DNA from: Chlamydia trachomatis A/HAR-13
GTDB lineage: Bacteria; Chlamydiota; Chlamydiia; Chlamydiales; Chlamydiaceae
Length of the DNA stretch: 64,000 nt
Reading direction: 5' to 3'
NCBI RefSeq assembly: GCF_000012125.1
Contig: NC_007429.1
Span: 620,001 to 684,000 of the forward strand
This document shows, one piece after another, positions 7,261 to 16,935 of the stretch (its first letter is position 1; the number at the start of each line of letters is the position of its first letter). A program made the position numbers and the translations under genes. The notes beneath the pieces were generated by a model, which made no database searches, had not been told where the DNA came from, and saw only the letters and a program-made list of their open reading frames with translations.

Positions 7261-10200
7261 ATGATTCTAAATTCCTTATCCATGTTTCGTCATCAGGCTA
7301 CCCGTTTCTTACAAGATAATCGAGACTCCATAGCCGTTTCTTTTTCTAAAAACACTTACAAAATCACGATTCCTGATGAAGACTCTCCGGATGGAGAATG
7401 GATCAGCACTCTATCATTCAACGATGAGGAGCGTTTGTCGTTTGCAGCTTGTAGCTGCCCAGATGGAGACTGCTGCGAGCACCTCCTTACCGCTACCTTA
7501 GCAGCTTACGACCCAACAGAAGGAGCGCTTCTTCATGTGAAATTTAAATCCTCTTTTTGGTGGGGGTTATTTTATCAATTATTCCTAAGTAAGGCTCCTC
7601 TACACGCCCCGGGAGACAAAGTCTATACCATACAATCCCAACAACTTTCAGTCTCTCTCCAATGCCTTTCTGCAGAAGCCTTAACTTATTGGCTGCCTAT
7701 TGTGCACGCCTCTCCAGAACCTCAAACAATATCTAAAGAAACATTCTCCCAATCCGCATTATACCGAATCGCACGAGAACTATTCATGTTCTCTCAAAAA
7801 GGAGCCTCTTTAGTTATCCAAGAAAACCCTCAAGGATTCCCTTCTTTATTCTCCTTGCAGTGGGAAGGAATAGCTCTATCTATTGAAGTGCTAGATGTTG
7901 ATACCCTAAAAGCATTGTTCCCATTACTGGAATTCTCACAAACCTCTTTATATAGTGGAGAGCCTTATCTTCTTCATAACGTCCACGTGGTCCCTGAACA
8001 AGCTAGGATCTATTTTACAAAAGAATATCCGCCTCTCCCTAAGTCCATTAAAGAATATCAAGAGACGGTTCTGGGCCCTATTAAGTATTTCGCCGAAGCA
8101 AAAAAATGCACCTCTATTCCTAAAACACTCTCCCTCCCCATACATATTATCCCCGCTCTAGACCGTTCTTTTAGAGAACATTTACTCTCCCAACTCTGTT
8201 ATGAAACTGAAGAACGCCCTATTCACTATGCTATTCACTTCTTAAGAGACGCCTCTCTCTCATTTTCCGCATATCTAGAAACACCAGGAGATCTGTCCGA
8301 GGGGCATATTATCTATCCAGGATTCTGCTACATTCCTAATAAGGGTCTATTAGCTGTATCTGGATTATTATCCCCAGAATCTTCGTTCACCATACGCTCC
8401 GACCATATCGAAAATTTCTTGGATGAGTATGGGCCTTTTATCAAAGAACCTGGATTCGAAACGTTTTCTAACCAATCCCCGGTAGGCTCTCTGTCTTATA
8501 ACGTTACTGAACAAGGAGTTCTTCTATTCCATTATGATACTGGGAACGCTGCGGATATAGAACTCCGTTTTGGTAAATGGACGTATTATTCTCGACAAGG
8601 ATTCTTTTTAAACAGCCGATTAGACTTAGCTCTTCAAGATGGATTGACGATAGAAGCTCCACAAGTCGCGGATTTTATTCTTACACATGAAGTAGCTCTT
8701 AAATCTATCCCCAACTTCTTTGCTGCACAACCACCTCTCAAATCCATTCGCTTTGAAGTGCATAAAGAGAAAAAAGGATCTGGAATCTATTTACAGCCTA
8801 TCTTTGAAGGATTGGAACACGAATCTTGTCGCTTGTTTGGTCAATTTTTATATCGCGAAAATGTAGGCTTTAGTTTGCTCCCTGCAGCCTTACAAATGCT
8901 CTGTCAAATTCCTACAGAGATTCCTGCCGATCAAGTCGCTGAATTTTTATTACAATTTTCAAAAGATGATCGCATGGTGTTCTCTGATCCTCAATTAGCT
9001 CTTCCGGAGCGTGTTGAGCTGAATATCCTGGCTATTCACAGACCCCATCCGTCTTCACCTCTTCATCTAAAAATAGAAATTAAAACCAATATTGGATCTA
9101 TTCCTTTAGGGACAGTATTACAAGCTTTGAAAGGGAAAAAAGACTTCTTATTCAGCAAAGCAGGATTTTTGAATCTCGATAACTGTTTATTTGTTTTCCT
9201 GAAACAATTCTTATCGTCTCAACGCTATGATATTCAAGAAAATACCCTCATCACCATGGTGACAGACATCTTCAAATTAGATGCTCTGGCACCTATGATA
9301 ACAGACCCTAATATTCAAGCTTCGGAAGAAGATTTGGCGTATTTCTCCCAGTTGAAATCCGCATGTCTGCCTCCTATTCCTGTAAACTTATTTTCCACGG
9401 ATCACAAACTCCGTCCCTATCAAAATAGCGGCTTATTATGGCTGTGGTTTTTGTATAACCATCGGTTATCTGGACTGCTGTGCGATGAAATGGGATTAGG
9501 GAAAACACACCAAGCCACAGCTTTACTAGATATTGTGGCGCAAACTGCAAAAAATCCTAAATTTTTGGTTGTTTGTCCAACAAGTGTGTTGCCGCATTGG
9601 GAACATGTATTAGCTTCGCACTTACCTCAAGCTTCTCTTTTTTCCTTCCATGGTCCTCACAAACCTAAAACTCTCCCTGATTGCGATATACTCATCACTT
9701 CGTACGGGACTTTAAGACAAAACTACGCTTTATTTTATAAGGTATCGTTTACAGTTGCGGTATTTGATGAAATTCATACAGCTAAAAATAAATCGAGCCA
9801 AATCCATAAAATTCTTTGTCGTTTAGATGCGCAAATGAAGCTAGGCCTCACAGGAACGCCTGTAGAGAATAACTTGATAGAATTCAAAGGACTTTTGGAT
9901 ATTATTTTACCAAATTATCTCCCTTCGGATGCCCTCTTCAAACGATTGTTCACACATAAAAATGCATCCGAAACAGATGAAGATATTATTTCTTCTAAAG
10001 ACTTACTACTTAAGCTTACTCGGCCATTTATTCTAAGAAGAACAAAAAAACTCGTTCTACCAGAGCTGCCTGAAAAAGTAGAATCGCTGATTCCTTGTCG
10101 ACTCTCACCAGAACAATCTCAACTGTATTCTTCGACTTTGAAAAAAGAAAAATGCCAAATCCAACAACTCGAAAAAGAGGAGGATCCGGCTTCTGTTAAC

Positions 10201-10860
10201 TACTTGCATGTATTTGCCTTGCTTAACCAACTGAAACAGATCTGCAATCACCCTGCAGTGTATTTCAAAGATCCTGAATCATACAAAAACCATTCCTCTG
10301 GGAAATGGGCTGCTTTTGTGAAATTACTCAACGACTCTCTGGCTTCAGGATACAAAGTCGTTGTCTTCTCTCAGTACATCCAAATGATCCGCATTATTGC
10401 TTTGTATCTGGAAGAGCATGCTATCGAATATGCTCTAGTACGAGGGAAATCCCAAAATAGAAAAGAAGAAATAGACCGTTTCTCAAATGATCCCAATTGT
10501 CGTGTCTTTATAGGTTCCTTACTTGCTGCAGGAACAGGGATTAACCTAACGGCTGGAAATGTAGTGATCATGTATGACCGCTGGTGGAACCCGGCTAAAG
10601 AAAATCAAGCTTTGGATCGTGTACACAGAATCGGGCAAAAAAATACCGTTTTCATTTACAAACTAGTAACGGAAGATACCCTCGAAGAGCACATTCACTA
10701 CTTAATAGAGAAAAAAATGCGCTTACTGAACCAGGTAACTACAACCCAAGATTCCAACATCTTGCATGTTTTGAATCGCGAAGACTTAATTACCATCCTC
10801 TCTTACAAAGACGAACATATGCTATCTGAAGAGGTGCAAGAAGACTCGGGTGATTCGTAA
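7261..10860 (+). CDS. SWIM-domain SNF2-family helicase
   Basis: A protein of 1199 residues. The N-terminus carries a SWIM zinc finger: C64-S-C66 ... C72-E-H74. A long central region of unknown fold follows, then a complete SNF2 ATPase: motif I D-E-M-G-L-G-K-T (742-749), motif II D-E-I-H (836-839), then L-T-G-T-P, R-R-T-K, and motif VI R-V-H-R-I-G-Q near 1120. Such proteins translocate on double-stranded DNA and can remodel nucleoprotein. In an organism that packs its chromosome with histone-like Hc1 and Hc2, a role in chromatin remodelling is attractive but unproven. The ATG at 7261 is used; an in-frame TTG lies at 7252 and another ATG at 7282. No strong Shine-Dalgarno is visible for any of them. 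Confidence 0.9.
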   Translation: MILNSLSMFRHQATRFLQDNRDSIAVSFSKNTYKITIPDEDSPDGEWISTLSFNDEERLSFAACSCPDGDCCEHLLTATLAAYDPTEGALLHVKFKSSFWWGLFYQLFLSKAPLHAPGDKVYTIQSQQLSVSLQCLSAEALTYWLPIVHASPEPQTISKETFSQSALYRIARELFMFSQKGASLVIQENPQGFPSLFSLQWEGIALSIEVLDVDTLKALFPLLEFSQTSLYSGEPYLLHNVHVVPEQARIYFTKEYPPLPKSIKEYQETVLGPIKYFAEAKKCTSIPKTLSLPIHIIPALDRSFREHLLSQLCYETEERPIHYAIHFLRDASLSFSAYLETPGDLSEGHIIYPGFCYIPNKGLLAVSGLLSPESSFTIRSDHIENFLDEYGPFIKEPGFETFSNQSPVGSLSYNVTEQGVLLFHYDTGNAADIELRFGKWTYYSRQGFFLNSRLDLALQDGLTIEAPQVADFILTHEVALKSIPNFFAAQPPLKSIRFEVHKEKKGSGIYLQPIFEGLEHESCRLFGQFLYRENVGFSLLPAALQMLCQIPTEIPADQVAEFLLQFSKDDRMVFSDPQLALPERVELNILAIHRPHPSSPLHLKIEIKTNIGSIPLGTVLQALKGKKDFLFSKAGFLNLDNCLFVFLKQFLSSQRYDIQENTLITMVTDIFKLDALAPMITDPNIQASEEDLAYFSQLKSACLPPIPVNLFSTDHKLRPYQNSGLLWLWFLYNHRLSGLLCDEMGLGKTHQATALLDIVAQTAKNPKFLVVCPTSVLPHWEHVLASHLPQASLFSFHGPHKPKTLPDCDILITSYGTLRQNYALFYKVSFTVAVFDEIHTAKNKSSQIHKILCRLDAQMKLGLTGTPVENNLIEFKGLLDIILPNYLPSDALFKRLFTHKNASETDEDIISSKDLLLKLTRPFILRRTKKLVLPELPEKVESLIPCRLSPEQSQLYSSTLKKEKCQIQQLEKEEDPASVNYLHVFALLNQLKQICNHPAVYFKDPESYKNHSSGKWAAFVKLLNDSLASGYKVVVFSQYIQMIRIIALYLEEHAIEYALVRGKSQNRKEEIDRFSNDPNCRVFIGSLLAAGTGINLTAGNVVIMYDRWWNPAKENQALDRVHRIGQKNTVFIYKLVTEDTLEEHIHYLIEKKMRLLNQVTTTQDSNILHVLNREDLITILSYKDEHMLSEEVQEDSGDS

Positions 10861-10897
10861 AAAAAGAAATGATTGACCTTTTATTCTTCTTTTTACG
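10856..10897 (+). terminator. Weak AT-rich terminator overlapping the helicase stop codon
   Basis: CGTAAAAA...AGAA (10856-10868) can pair with TTCTTTTTACG (10887-10897). The stem is AT-rich and begins in the stop codon, and no T tract follows beyond the stem. Termination is plausible but weak. Confidence 0.35.
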
Positions 10898-10904
10898 TAT
10901 TACC

Positions 10905-10932
10905 TTGATTTTTTCCTCCTAGGAACTATAAT
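10905..10932 (+). promoter_or_regulatory. Promoter, TTGATT-16-TATAAT
   Basis: TTGATT at 10905-10910 and a perfect TATAAT at 10927-10932 with a 16-nt spacer. It would give a leader of about 100 nt before the ATG at 11038. Confidence 0.65.
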
Positions 10933-11037
10933 TCGGGAGGGGTATCGTCTTGCAAACAAGGGGATGTTGCGAGAAGACATACAGATGGCAGTATGGAAGC
11001 CATAAAAAGGCCCAAAGACTGTTAAAGAGGTGATCTC

Positions 11038-11517
11038 ATGCCATTCGCAAAAGAAGCAGATCTACAGCGTACGTGTTGGAAATGCGAAGGAAACGTATCG
11101 GCCTGCATGCCTCAATGTCCCTATTGCAGCGCTTTCCTGCAAGATCCTCCCGTGACATCTAAGGGGTTCTCTTCTTGCCACATCACGTTCCCTTCTGAAG
11201 CTTCTAAAAAAAATGGAGACAGCGATCTTTTTGCTGTCTCTTCCGAAGATTGGGAAGCTGTACTCAATAGCCAAAATACGTTTGAGGAGCCTGTTCAAGA
11301 GCCTGCCCCCTCCCAGTGGGACTGGCTACAATATTGGCCGACTGCAGCTTTCTTCTTGGGTTGCGGTTTCCTTACCTTTTCGCTCATGATTCTCTTGTTT
11401 TCGACGGGCTCTGGACTCGTTCTCTCCTGGCCAAAGAATCGCTCATACATCTATGCACTAGTCGGGATTCTGCTTGCTTATCGTGGGTACCGCTCTCTCC
11501 CTGAGCATTCGAAATAA
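11038..11517 (+). CDS. Zinc-ribbon membrane protein (CT556-type)
   Basis: A protein of 159 residues. The N-terminus has two CxxC knuckles, C13-W-K-C16 and C27-P-Y-C30, forming a likely zinc ribbon. A flexible polar stretch follows, then two hydrophobic segments near 100-125 and 132-150. The layout is a cytoplasmic zinc finger tethered to the inner membrane. The start has a good AGAGGTG 6-7 nt upstream. Function unknown. It stands alone between its own promoter and that of lpdA. Confidence 0.6.
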   Translation: MPFAKEADLQRTCWKCEGNVSACMPQCPYCSAFLQDPPVTSKGFSSCHITFPSEASKKNGDSDLFAVSSEDWEAVLNSQNTFEEPVQEPAPSQWDWLQYWPTAAFFLGCGFLTFSLMILLFSTGSGLVLSWPKNRSYIYALVGILLAYRGYRSLPEHSK

Positions 11518-11563
11518 CACTCTTACGTTCCTATTTTTTCTCTCCTGCTACCACTTCTCCTCA

Positions 11564-11592
11564 TTGAGATTTTATCCACCCAGATGTACAAT
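11564..11592 (+). promoter_or_regulatory. Promoter of lpdA-lipA, TTGAGA-17-TACAAT
   Basis: TTGAGA at 11564-11569 and TACAAT at 11587-11592 with a 17-nt spacer. The predicted transcript carries a leader of about 125 nt with strong dyads (11609-11670). Confidence 0.65.
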
Positions 11593-11608
11593 CCGGGAAA
11601 TGTATTTG

Positions 11609-11670
11609 TCTGAAGGACCTCTCTTTTCCTTTCCTAGAAAGGCTTGGAAGGAGAATCCTCTTCCTTCAGA
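11609..11670 (+). promoter_or_regulatory. Structured leader upstream of lpdA
   Basis: TCTGAAGGA (11609-11617) is the exact complement of TCCTTCAGA (11662-11670). Inside that loop CCTTTC (11628-11633) pairs with GAAAGG (11637-11642) around a CTA loop. A T-poor sequence follows, so it is not a terminator. It could stabilise or regulate the lpdA message; no known riboswitch class is recognised. Confidence 0.4.
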
Positions 11671-11725
11671 TAATCATCTCATATGGATCGTTGCAATCCT
11701 AAACACTCATTGAAGAGGAAATGTT

Positions 11726-13123
11726 ATGAATGAGGCTTTCGACTGTGTAGTTATCGGAGCGGGGCCAGGGGGCTATGTTGCAGCAATCACTGCCGCTCAA
11801 GCAGGACTCAAAACTGCGCTAATCGAAAAGCGAGAGGCTGGCGGAACCTGTTTAAACCGAGGGTGTATTCCTTCTAAAGCCCTCTTAGCAGGAGCTGAAG
11901 TCGTTACCCAAATACGCCATGCTGACCAGTTTGGGATTCATGTAGAAGGATTCAGCATCAACTATCCCGCTATGGTACAAAGGAAGGATTCCGTAGTCCG
12001 TAGCATCCGCGATGGACTTAATGGTCTCATTCGCAGCAATAAGATCACTGTCTTCTCTGGAAGAGGCTCTTTGATCTCTTCAACAGAAGTAAAAATCTTA
12101 GGAGAAAACCCTTCTGTAATCAAAGCGCACTCCATTATCCTAGCCACCGGCTCTGAACCACGAGCTTTCCCCGGGATTCCTTTTTCCGCAGAATCTCCTC
12201 GGATTTTATGCTCAACAGGCGTGCTAAACCTCAAAGAAATCCCTCAAAAAATGGCCATTATTGGCGGTGGTGTGATCGGTTGCGAATTCGCTTCCTTATT
12301 CCATACGTTAGGCTCCGAAGTTTCTGTGATCGAAGCAAGCTCTCAAATCCTTGCTTTGAATAATCCAGATATTTCAAAAACCATGTTCGATAAATTCACC
12401 CGACAAGGACTCCGTTTCGTACTAGAAGCCTCTGTATCAAATATTGAGGATATAGGAGATCGCGTTCGGTTAACTATCAATGGGAATGTCGAAGAATACG
12501 ATTACGTTCTCGTATCTATAGGACGCCGTTTGAATACAGAAAATATTGGCTTGGATAAAGCTGGTGTTATTTGTGATGAACGCGGAGTCATCCCTACCGA
12601 TGCCACAATGCGCACAAACGTACCTAACATTTATGCTATTGGAGATATCACAGGAAAATGGCAACTTGCCCATGTAGCTTCTCATCAAGGAATCATTGCA
12701 GCACGGAATATAGCTGGCCATAAAGAGGAAATCGATTACTCTGCCGTCCCTTCTGTGATCTTTACCTTCCCTGAAGTCGCTTCAGTAGGCCTCTCCCCAA
12801 CAGCAGCTCAACAACAAAAAATCCCCGTCAAAGTAACAAAATTCCCATTTCGAGCTATTGGAAAAGCGGTCGCAATGGGCGAGGCCGATGGATTTGCAGC
12901 CATTATCAGCCATGAGACTACTCAGCAGATCCTAGGAGCTTATGTGATTGGCCCTCATGCCTCATCACTGATTTCCGAAATTACCCTAGCAGTTCGTAAT
13001 GAACTGACTCTTCCTTGTATTTACGAAACTATCCACGCACATCCAACCTTAGCAGAAGTTTGGGCTGAAAGTGCGTTGTTAGCTGTTGATACCCCATTAC
13101 ATATGCCCCCTGCTAAAAAATGA
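11726..13123 (+). CDS. lpdA: Dihydrolipoamide dehydrogenase (E3)
   Basis: A protein of 465 residues. The N-terminal FAD fold G-A-G-P-G-G (11-16) is followed by the redox-active disulfide C42-L-N-R-G-C47, a second Rossmann motif ([10 protein letters not shown]) for NAD, and a C-terminal dimer domain with the H-A-H-P-T active-site histidine motif. E3 reoxidises dihydrolipoyl groups of the pyruvate and 2-oxoglutarate dehydrogenase complexes. The gene overlaps lipA by 4 nt, tying the E3 subunit to synthesis of its lipoyl cofactor. AGAGGA lies 6 nt before the ATG. Confidence 0.95.
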   Translation: MNEAFDCVVIGAGPGGYVAAITAAQAGLKTALIEKREAGGTCLNRGCIPSKALLAGAEVVTQIRHADQFGIHVEGFSINYPAMVQRKDSVVRSIRDGLNGLIRSNKITVFSGRGSLISSTEVKILGENPSVIKAHSIILATGSEPRAFPGIPFSAESPRILCSTGVLNLKEIPQKMAIIGGGVIGCEFASLFHTLGSEVSVIEASSQILALNNPDISKTMFDKFTRQGLRFVLEASVSNIEDIGDRVRLTINGNVEEYDYVLVSIGRRLNTENIGLDKAGVICDERGVIPTDATMRTNVPNIYAIGDITGKWQLAHVASHQGIIAARNIAGHKEEIDYSAVPSVIFTFPEVASVGLSPTAAQQQKIPVKVTKFPFRAIGKAVAMGEADGFAAIISHETTQQILGAYVIGPHASSLISEITLAVRNELTLPCIYETIHAHPTLAEVWAESALLAVDTPLHMPPAKK

Positions 13124-14055
13124 CCGATTCAGAATCTCCTACTCCTAAAAAATCTATACCCGCCAGATTCCCTAAGTGGCTACGCCAGAAACTCCCTTTA
13201 GGGCGGGTATTTGCTCAAACTGATAATACTATCAAAAATAAAGGGCTTCCTACAGTCTGTGAGGAAGCCTCTTGTCCGAATCGCACCCATTGTTGGTCTA
13301 GACATACAGCTACCTATCTAGCTTTAGGTGATGCCTGTACACGTCGCTGCGGCTTTTGTGATATTGACTTCACTAGAAATCCCTTACCCCCAGATCCTGA
13401 AGAAGGAGCTAAAATTGCTGAGTCCGCAAAAGCTTTGGGACTCAAGCACATTGTCATCACTATGGTTTCCCGTGATGATTTAGAGGATGGAGGAGCCAGC
13501 GCTCTTGTCCACATTATTGAAACGTTGCACACAGAATTACCAACAGCAACTATTGAAGTCCTAGCCTCTGATTTTGAAGGTAACATTGCTGCCTTACATC
13601 ACTTACTGGATGCGCACATTGCTATCTATAATCATAATGTAGAAACAGTAGAACGACTCACTCCATTTGTCCGTCATAAAGCTACCTACCGAAGATCGCT
13701 TATGATGTTGGAGAATGCAGCCAAATACCTCCCTAACCTGATGACTAAATCAGGTATCATGGTAGGATTAGGAGAGCAAGAAAGCGAGGTCAAGCAAACC
13801 TTAAAAGATCTTGCTGATCATGGCGTTAAGATCGTAACTATAGGCCAGTATCTTCGTCCTTCACGCAGACATATTCCTGTGAAAAGCTATGTGTCTCCCG
13901 AGACTTTCGATTATTATCGCTCGGTAGGAGAGTCGTTAGGACTCTTTATTTATGCTGGCCCATTCGTTCGTTCTAGCTTTAATGCGGATTCTGTTTTTGA
14001 AGCCATGCGCCAGCGGGAAACCTCAACCTCTTCGCTACTTCCGAATAAAGATTAG
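13120..14055 (+). CDS. lipA: Lipoyl synthase
   Basis: A radical-SAM enzyme of 311 residues. The auxiliary iron-sulfur cluster cysteines C47, C52 and C58 (C-x4-C-x5-C) precede the radical-SAM cluster C73-x3-C77-x2-C80. Both sets are intact. LipA inserts two sulfurs into protein-bound octanoyl groups to make lipoate for the dehydrogenase complexes. It starts with ATG inside the end of lpdA (ATGA overlap). Confidence 0.95.
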   Translation: MTDSESPTPKKSIPARFPKWLRQKLPLGRVFAQTDNTIKNKGLPTVCEEASCPNRTHCWSRHTATYLALGDACTRRCGFCDIDFTRNPLPPDPEEGAKIAESAKALGLKHIVITMVSRDDLEDGGASALVHIIETLHTELPTATIEVLASDFEGNIAALHHLLDAHIAIYNHNVETVERLTPFVRHKATYRRSLMMLENAAKYLPNLMTKSGIMVGLGEQESEVKQTLKDLADHGVKIVTIGQYLRPSRRHIPVKSYVSPETFDYYRSVGESLGLFIYAGPFVRSSFNADSVFEAMRQRETSTSSLLPNKD

Positions 14056-14158
14056 CCACATAACCTGTTCATTTTGAAGCATTCTCTGCAGAAAAAATGT
14101 TCCCGATTGGCACTAATCTCCCCATTTGCTATGGTGAGTGAAAAGGTGTGCGTGGGTT

Positions 14159-15139
14159 ATGTTTCGTTATACTCTTTCTCGATCCTTATTTTTTATTTTG
14201 GCTCTTTTCTTCTGCTCGGCTTGCGATAGTCGTTCCATGATTACACACGGCTTGTCAGGACGTGATGCTAATGAAATCGTAGTGCTTCTAGTCAGTAAAG
14301 GGGTCGCTGCACAGAAAGTTCCCCAAGCAGCGTCCTCAACAGGAGGATCTGGAGAACAACTCTGGGATATTTCGGTTCCTGCAGCACAAATTACAGAGGC
14401 TCTAGCTATTCTGAACCAAGCTGGGCTTCCAAGAATGAAAGGAACCAGCCTTCTTGATCTATTCGCTAAACAAGGGCTGGTCCCTTCTGAAATGCAAGAA
14501 AAAATCCGCTACCAAGAAGGTCTTTCAGAACAAATGGCTACGACCATTAGAAAGATGGACGGTATCGTCGATGCGAGCGTACAGATTTCCTTTTCTCCTG
14601 AAGAAGAAGATCAACGGCCGCTAACAGCCTCTGTATATATCAAACACAGAGGGGTATTAGACAACCCTAACAGTATTATGGTGTCTAAGATTAAACGTTT
14701 AGTTGCGAGTGCTGTCCCAGGACTATGTCCCGAGAACGTTTCCGTAGTCAGTGACCGAGCTTCTTATAGTGACATTACTATTAATGGCCCTTGGGGACTC
14801 TCCGATGAAATGAATTATGTTTCTGTATGGGGGATCATTCTAGCTAAGCATTCCCTTACTAAATTCCGCCTTGTTTTCTATTTCTTAATTCTCCTTCTCT
14901 TCATTCTTTCCTGTGGGCTACTCTGGGTCATTTGGAAAACACACACACTGATTTCTGCTCTGGGTGGAACAAAAGGATTCTTTGATCCTGCTCCTTACTC
15001 ACAGCTCTCTTTCACTCAGAATAAGCCAGCTCCAAAAGAAACTCCTGGAGCAGCAGAAGGTGCAGAAGCGCAAACCGCTTCGGAACAACCCTCTAAAGAA
15101 AACGCAGAAAAACAAGAAGAGAATAACGAGGACGCTTAA
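14159..15139 (+). CDS. sctJ: Type III secretion inner-ring lipoprotein SctJ
   Basis: A protein of 326 residues of the YscJ/PrgK family. The signal peptide ends F-C-S-A-C22, a lipobox. Two ring-building domains follow (about 25-85 and 120-205), the conserved R-Y-Q-E-G-L between them, then a membrane helix near 236-260 and a long charged cytoplasmic tail rich in Glu, Ala and Lys. SctJ forms the inner-membrane ring with SctD. An in-frame GTG at 14138 exists, but AAAAGG at 14140-14145 serves the ATG at 14159. The next gene follows with no gap. Known in Chlamydia as CdsJ (CT559). Confidence 0.93.
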   Translation: MFRYTLSRSLFFILALFFCSACDSRSMITHGLSGRDANEIVVLLVSKGVAAQKVPQAASSTGGSGEQLWDISVPAAQITEALAILNQAGLPRMKGTSLLDLFAKQGLVPSEMQEKIRYQEGLSEQMATTIRKMDGIVDASVQISFSPEEEDQRPLTASVYIKHRGVLDNPNSIMVSKIKRLVASAVPGLCPENVSVVSDRASYSDITINGPWGLSDEMNYVSVWGIILAKHSLTKFRLVFYFLILLLFILSCGLLWVIWKTHTLISALGGTKGFFDPAPYSQLSFTQNKPAPKETPGAAEGAEAQTASEQPSKENAEKQEENNEDA

Positions 15140-15976
15140 GTGACAGCGAATACCTTTGGGATTCTTAATATCCTGATGAAGCAGGCAAAAGCTGATGATT
15201 TAGCTCAGTTTCTGCCGGAACATCTTCTACTAGATTCTCCGCATCATCAGGATATTCCTCTGCAGTCCTTATCTTTCAATATGCGTTGGTTAGCAACCAT
15301 TCATCCTTCCTGGATTAGTGTTGCTATGAAAGAATTCCCTCCCGTTGTGCAATCGCAATTATTAGCTTGGTTACCTCTCCCTCTAACGCAAGAACTACTC
15401 CCTCTTTTAGATTCTGGAGTTACCCCTGCTACAAAACGCTGCTTAGACTTTGGAGCTTTCTACCTACTTGACTTACTCAGTAAGAAAGTACGTCCTCCAG
15501 GCATTACAGAAGAGATTTTTCTCCCCGCTTCTCCTTTCAATGCTATGCTGTACTATGTAGGCCCTACCAAAATGGCCTTGATCAATTGTCTAGGGCTTTA
15601 TACCTTAGCTCAAGAAATGCGAAACGTAGTCGATCGTGTAGTCATTGATCGCGTGCAGCGTGTGTTATCCGAAACGGAACGGATGTTTCTAAATTATTGT
15701 AAAACACATCCTATGAAACATCTGGAACCTATGGCCTTTTTAGCCTCTTGGGAGGAAGATCAAGCTTTACGTCATTTCATCCATGTTCAAGGTTTGCGCT
15801 TCTTAGCTCGCGCTCTAGCAAAAGAAGATAGCTCTTTCCTTTGGTATTTTATTCGCAGACTTGATGTCGGAAGAGGCTATATTTTCGAAAAAGCATTGCA
15901 GAGTTCGATAGATAGTCCCCATAATGAGTATTTTCGAGAGCGCTTAGAACACTGTATCAGTATTCTTGTGCAATAA
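15140..15976 (+). CDS. Type III secretion protein in SctK position (CT560-type)
   Basis: A protein of 278 residues, mostly helical, with no signal peptide or membrane segment. It starts with GTG directly after the sctJ stop codon. In other type III systems the gene between sctJ and sctL is sctK, a sorting-platform component that links the ATPase stalk to the ring. The size and position fit, and the motif-poor sequence is typical of this fast-evolving family. The SctK call rests on synteny. Confidence 0.55.
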   Translation: MTANTFGILNILMKQAKADDLAQFLPEHLLLDSPHHQDIPLQSLSFNMRWLATIHPSWISVAMKEFPPVVQSQLLAWLPLPLTQELLPLLDSGVTPATKRCLDFGAFYLLDLLSKKVRPPGITEEIFLPASPFNAMLYYVGPTKMALINCLGLYTLAQEMRNVVDRVVIDRVQRVLSETERMFLNYCKTHPMKHLEPMAFLASWEEDQALRHFIHVQGLRFLARALAKEDSSFLWYFIRRLDVGRGYIFEKALQSSIDSPHNEYFRERLEHCISILVQ

Positions 15977-16083
15977 ATCAGGGAGATCTTCTCACTGCTA
16001 TTACACTCCCATATATACAAAAAAAAGAAGCACCAAATAGCATTGTAGATTTTTTCTCCGATGGCTATGTTAAAAACGAGAGC

Positions 16084-16109
16084 GATCGAGGGTCAGGAAA
16101 ACCTCGATC
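16084..16109 (+). promoter_or_regulatory. Hairpin in the leader upstream of sctL
   Basis: GATCGAGG (16084-16091) and CCTCGATC (16102-16109) form a perfect 8-bp stem with a 10-nt loop. No T run follows, so it is not a simple terminator. It lies 90 nt upstream of the ribosome-binding hairpin of sctL. A weak promoter TTGTAG-16-TATGTT (16044-16071) lies just before it. Confidence 0.35.
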
Positions 16110-16192
16110 TCTGTGTAAAAAAGAATGCGATCCTTGTCTGGCTATCCCTAGTAAATGACATGCCTCATCGCGTTGGGAATAAAGTAACGAGC

Positions 16193-16251
16193 AAAGGAGC
16201 GAGGTTCCCTGCCTGTTGGCTTTGCCAAAGGATCCCTACCTCGTCAGAAGG
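16193..16251 (+). promoter_or_regulatory. Hairpin-bridged ribosome-binding site of sctL
   Basis: AAAGGAG (16193-16199) is 52 nt from the ATG, too far to act linearly. It is followed at once by CGAGG (16200-16204), which pairs with CCTCG (16239-16243), leaving 8 nt to the ATG at 16252. Inside the loop TTGGC (16216-16220) pairs with GCCAA (16224-16228). The same SD plus stem recurs before the parA-like gene and trpS with unrelated loops. Confidence 0.6.
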
Positions 16252-16923
16252 ATGAAATTTTTCAGTTTAATATATAAAGACCAAGAGGTCGTCCCTAATA
16301 AAAAAGTTCTCTCCCCAGACGCCTATACTGCGGTGTTAACTGCCCAAGAACTTCTGGAGAAAACACAAGAAGATTGTGAAGCTTATACACAGAATACTCA
16401 TGAAGAATGCGCAAAGCTAAGGGAAGAGGCTAAGAATCAAGGCTTCCAGGAAGGAAGCAAAGCTTGGAGCAAACAGCTCGCCTTTCTTATTACAGAAACA
16501 CAAGCGATGCGAGAACAGATTAAAGCCTCCCTCGTGCCTTTAGCGATTGCTAGCATCAAAAAGATCCTCGGCAAGGAATTAGAAACTAAACCAGAAACTG
16601 TGGTTTCTATCATTTCAGAGTCTTTAAAAGACCTCACGCAGAATAAACGGATTGTCATCCACATCAATCCTCAGGATCTCGCCATTGTCGAACAACATCG
16701 TCCTGAGTTAAAAAAACTCGTGGAATATGCAGATGTGCTTTTACTCTCTCCCAAAGCCAGTGTATCCCCTGGAGGTTGTATCATTGAAACAGAGACCGGA
16801 ATTGTAAATGCTCAGCTTGATGTGCAACTCGCTGCCCTGGAACAAGCTTTCTCTGCCATCCTAAAACATAAAAAACCTGCGGACGCCTCTACAACAGATC
16901 AGCCTCAAAGCAAGAAAGACTAG
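16252..16923 (+). CDS. sctL: Type III secretion ATPase regulator SctL
   Basis: A protein of 223 residues of the YscL/FliH family. A coiled, charged N-terminal half (about 35-90) precedes a C-terminal domain related to the ATP synthase delta subunit; P-G-G-C-I-I-E-T near 178-185 is the family's best landmark. SctL binds the ATPase SctN and ties it to the sorting platform. The ATG at 16252 is chosen; a frame extension to TTG 16216 would start inside the leader hairpin. The 275-nt gap before it is the largest in this cluster, so sctL-sctR-sctS-sctT may be a separate transcription unit. Known as CdsL (CT561). Confidence 0.88.
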   Translation: MKFFSLIYKDQEVVPNKKVLSPDAYTAVLTAQELLEKTQEDCEAYTQNTHEECAKLREEAKNQGFQEGSKAWSKQLAFLITETQAMREQIKASLVPLAIASIKKILGKELETKPETVVSIISESLKDLTQNKRIVIHINPQDLAIVEQHRPELKKLVEYADVLLLSPKASVSPGGCIIETETGIVNAQLDVQLAALEQAFSAILKHKKPADASTTDQPQSKKD

Positions 16924-16935
16924 GTATTGGATTTT

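Noticed and set aside
16061..16255. 64-codon frame between the SctK-position gene and sctL
   Set aside because: It lies over two RNA hairpins, has no ribosome-binding site, and its composition is unlike a protein; treated as leader sequence.
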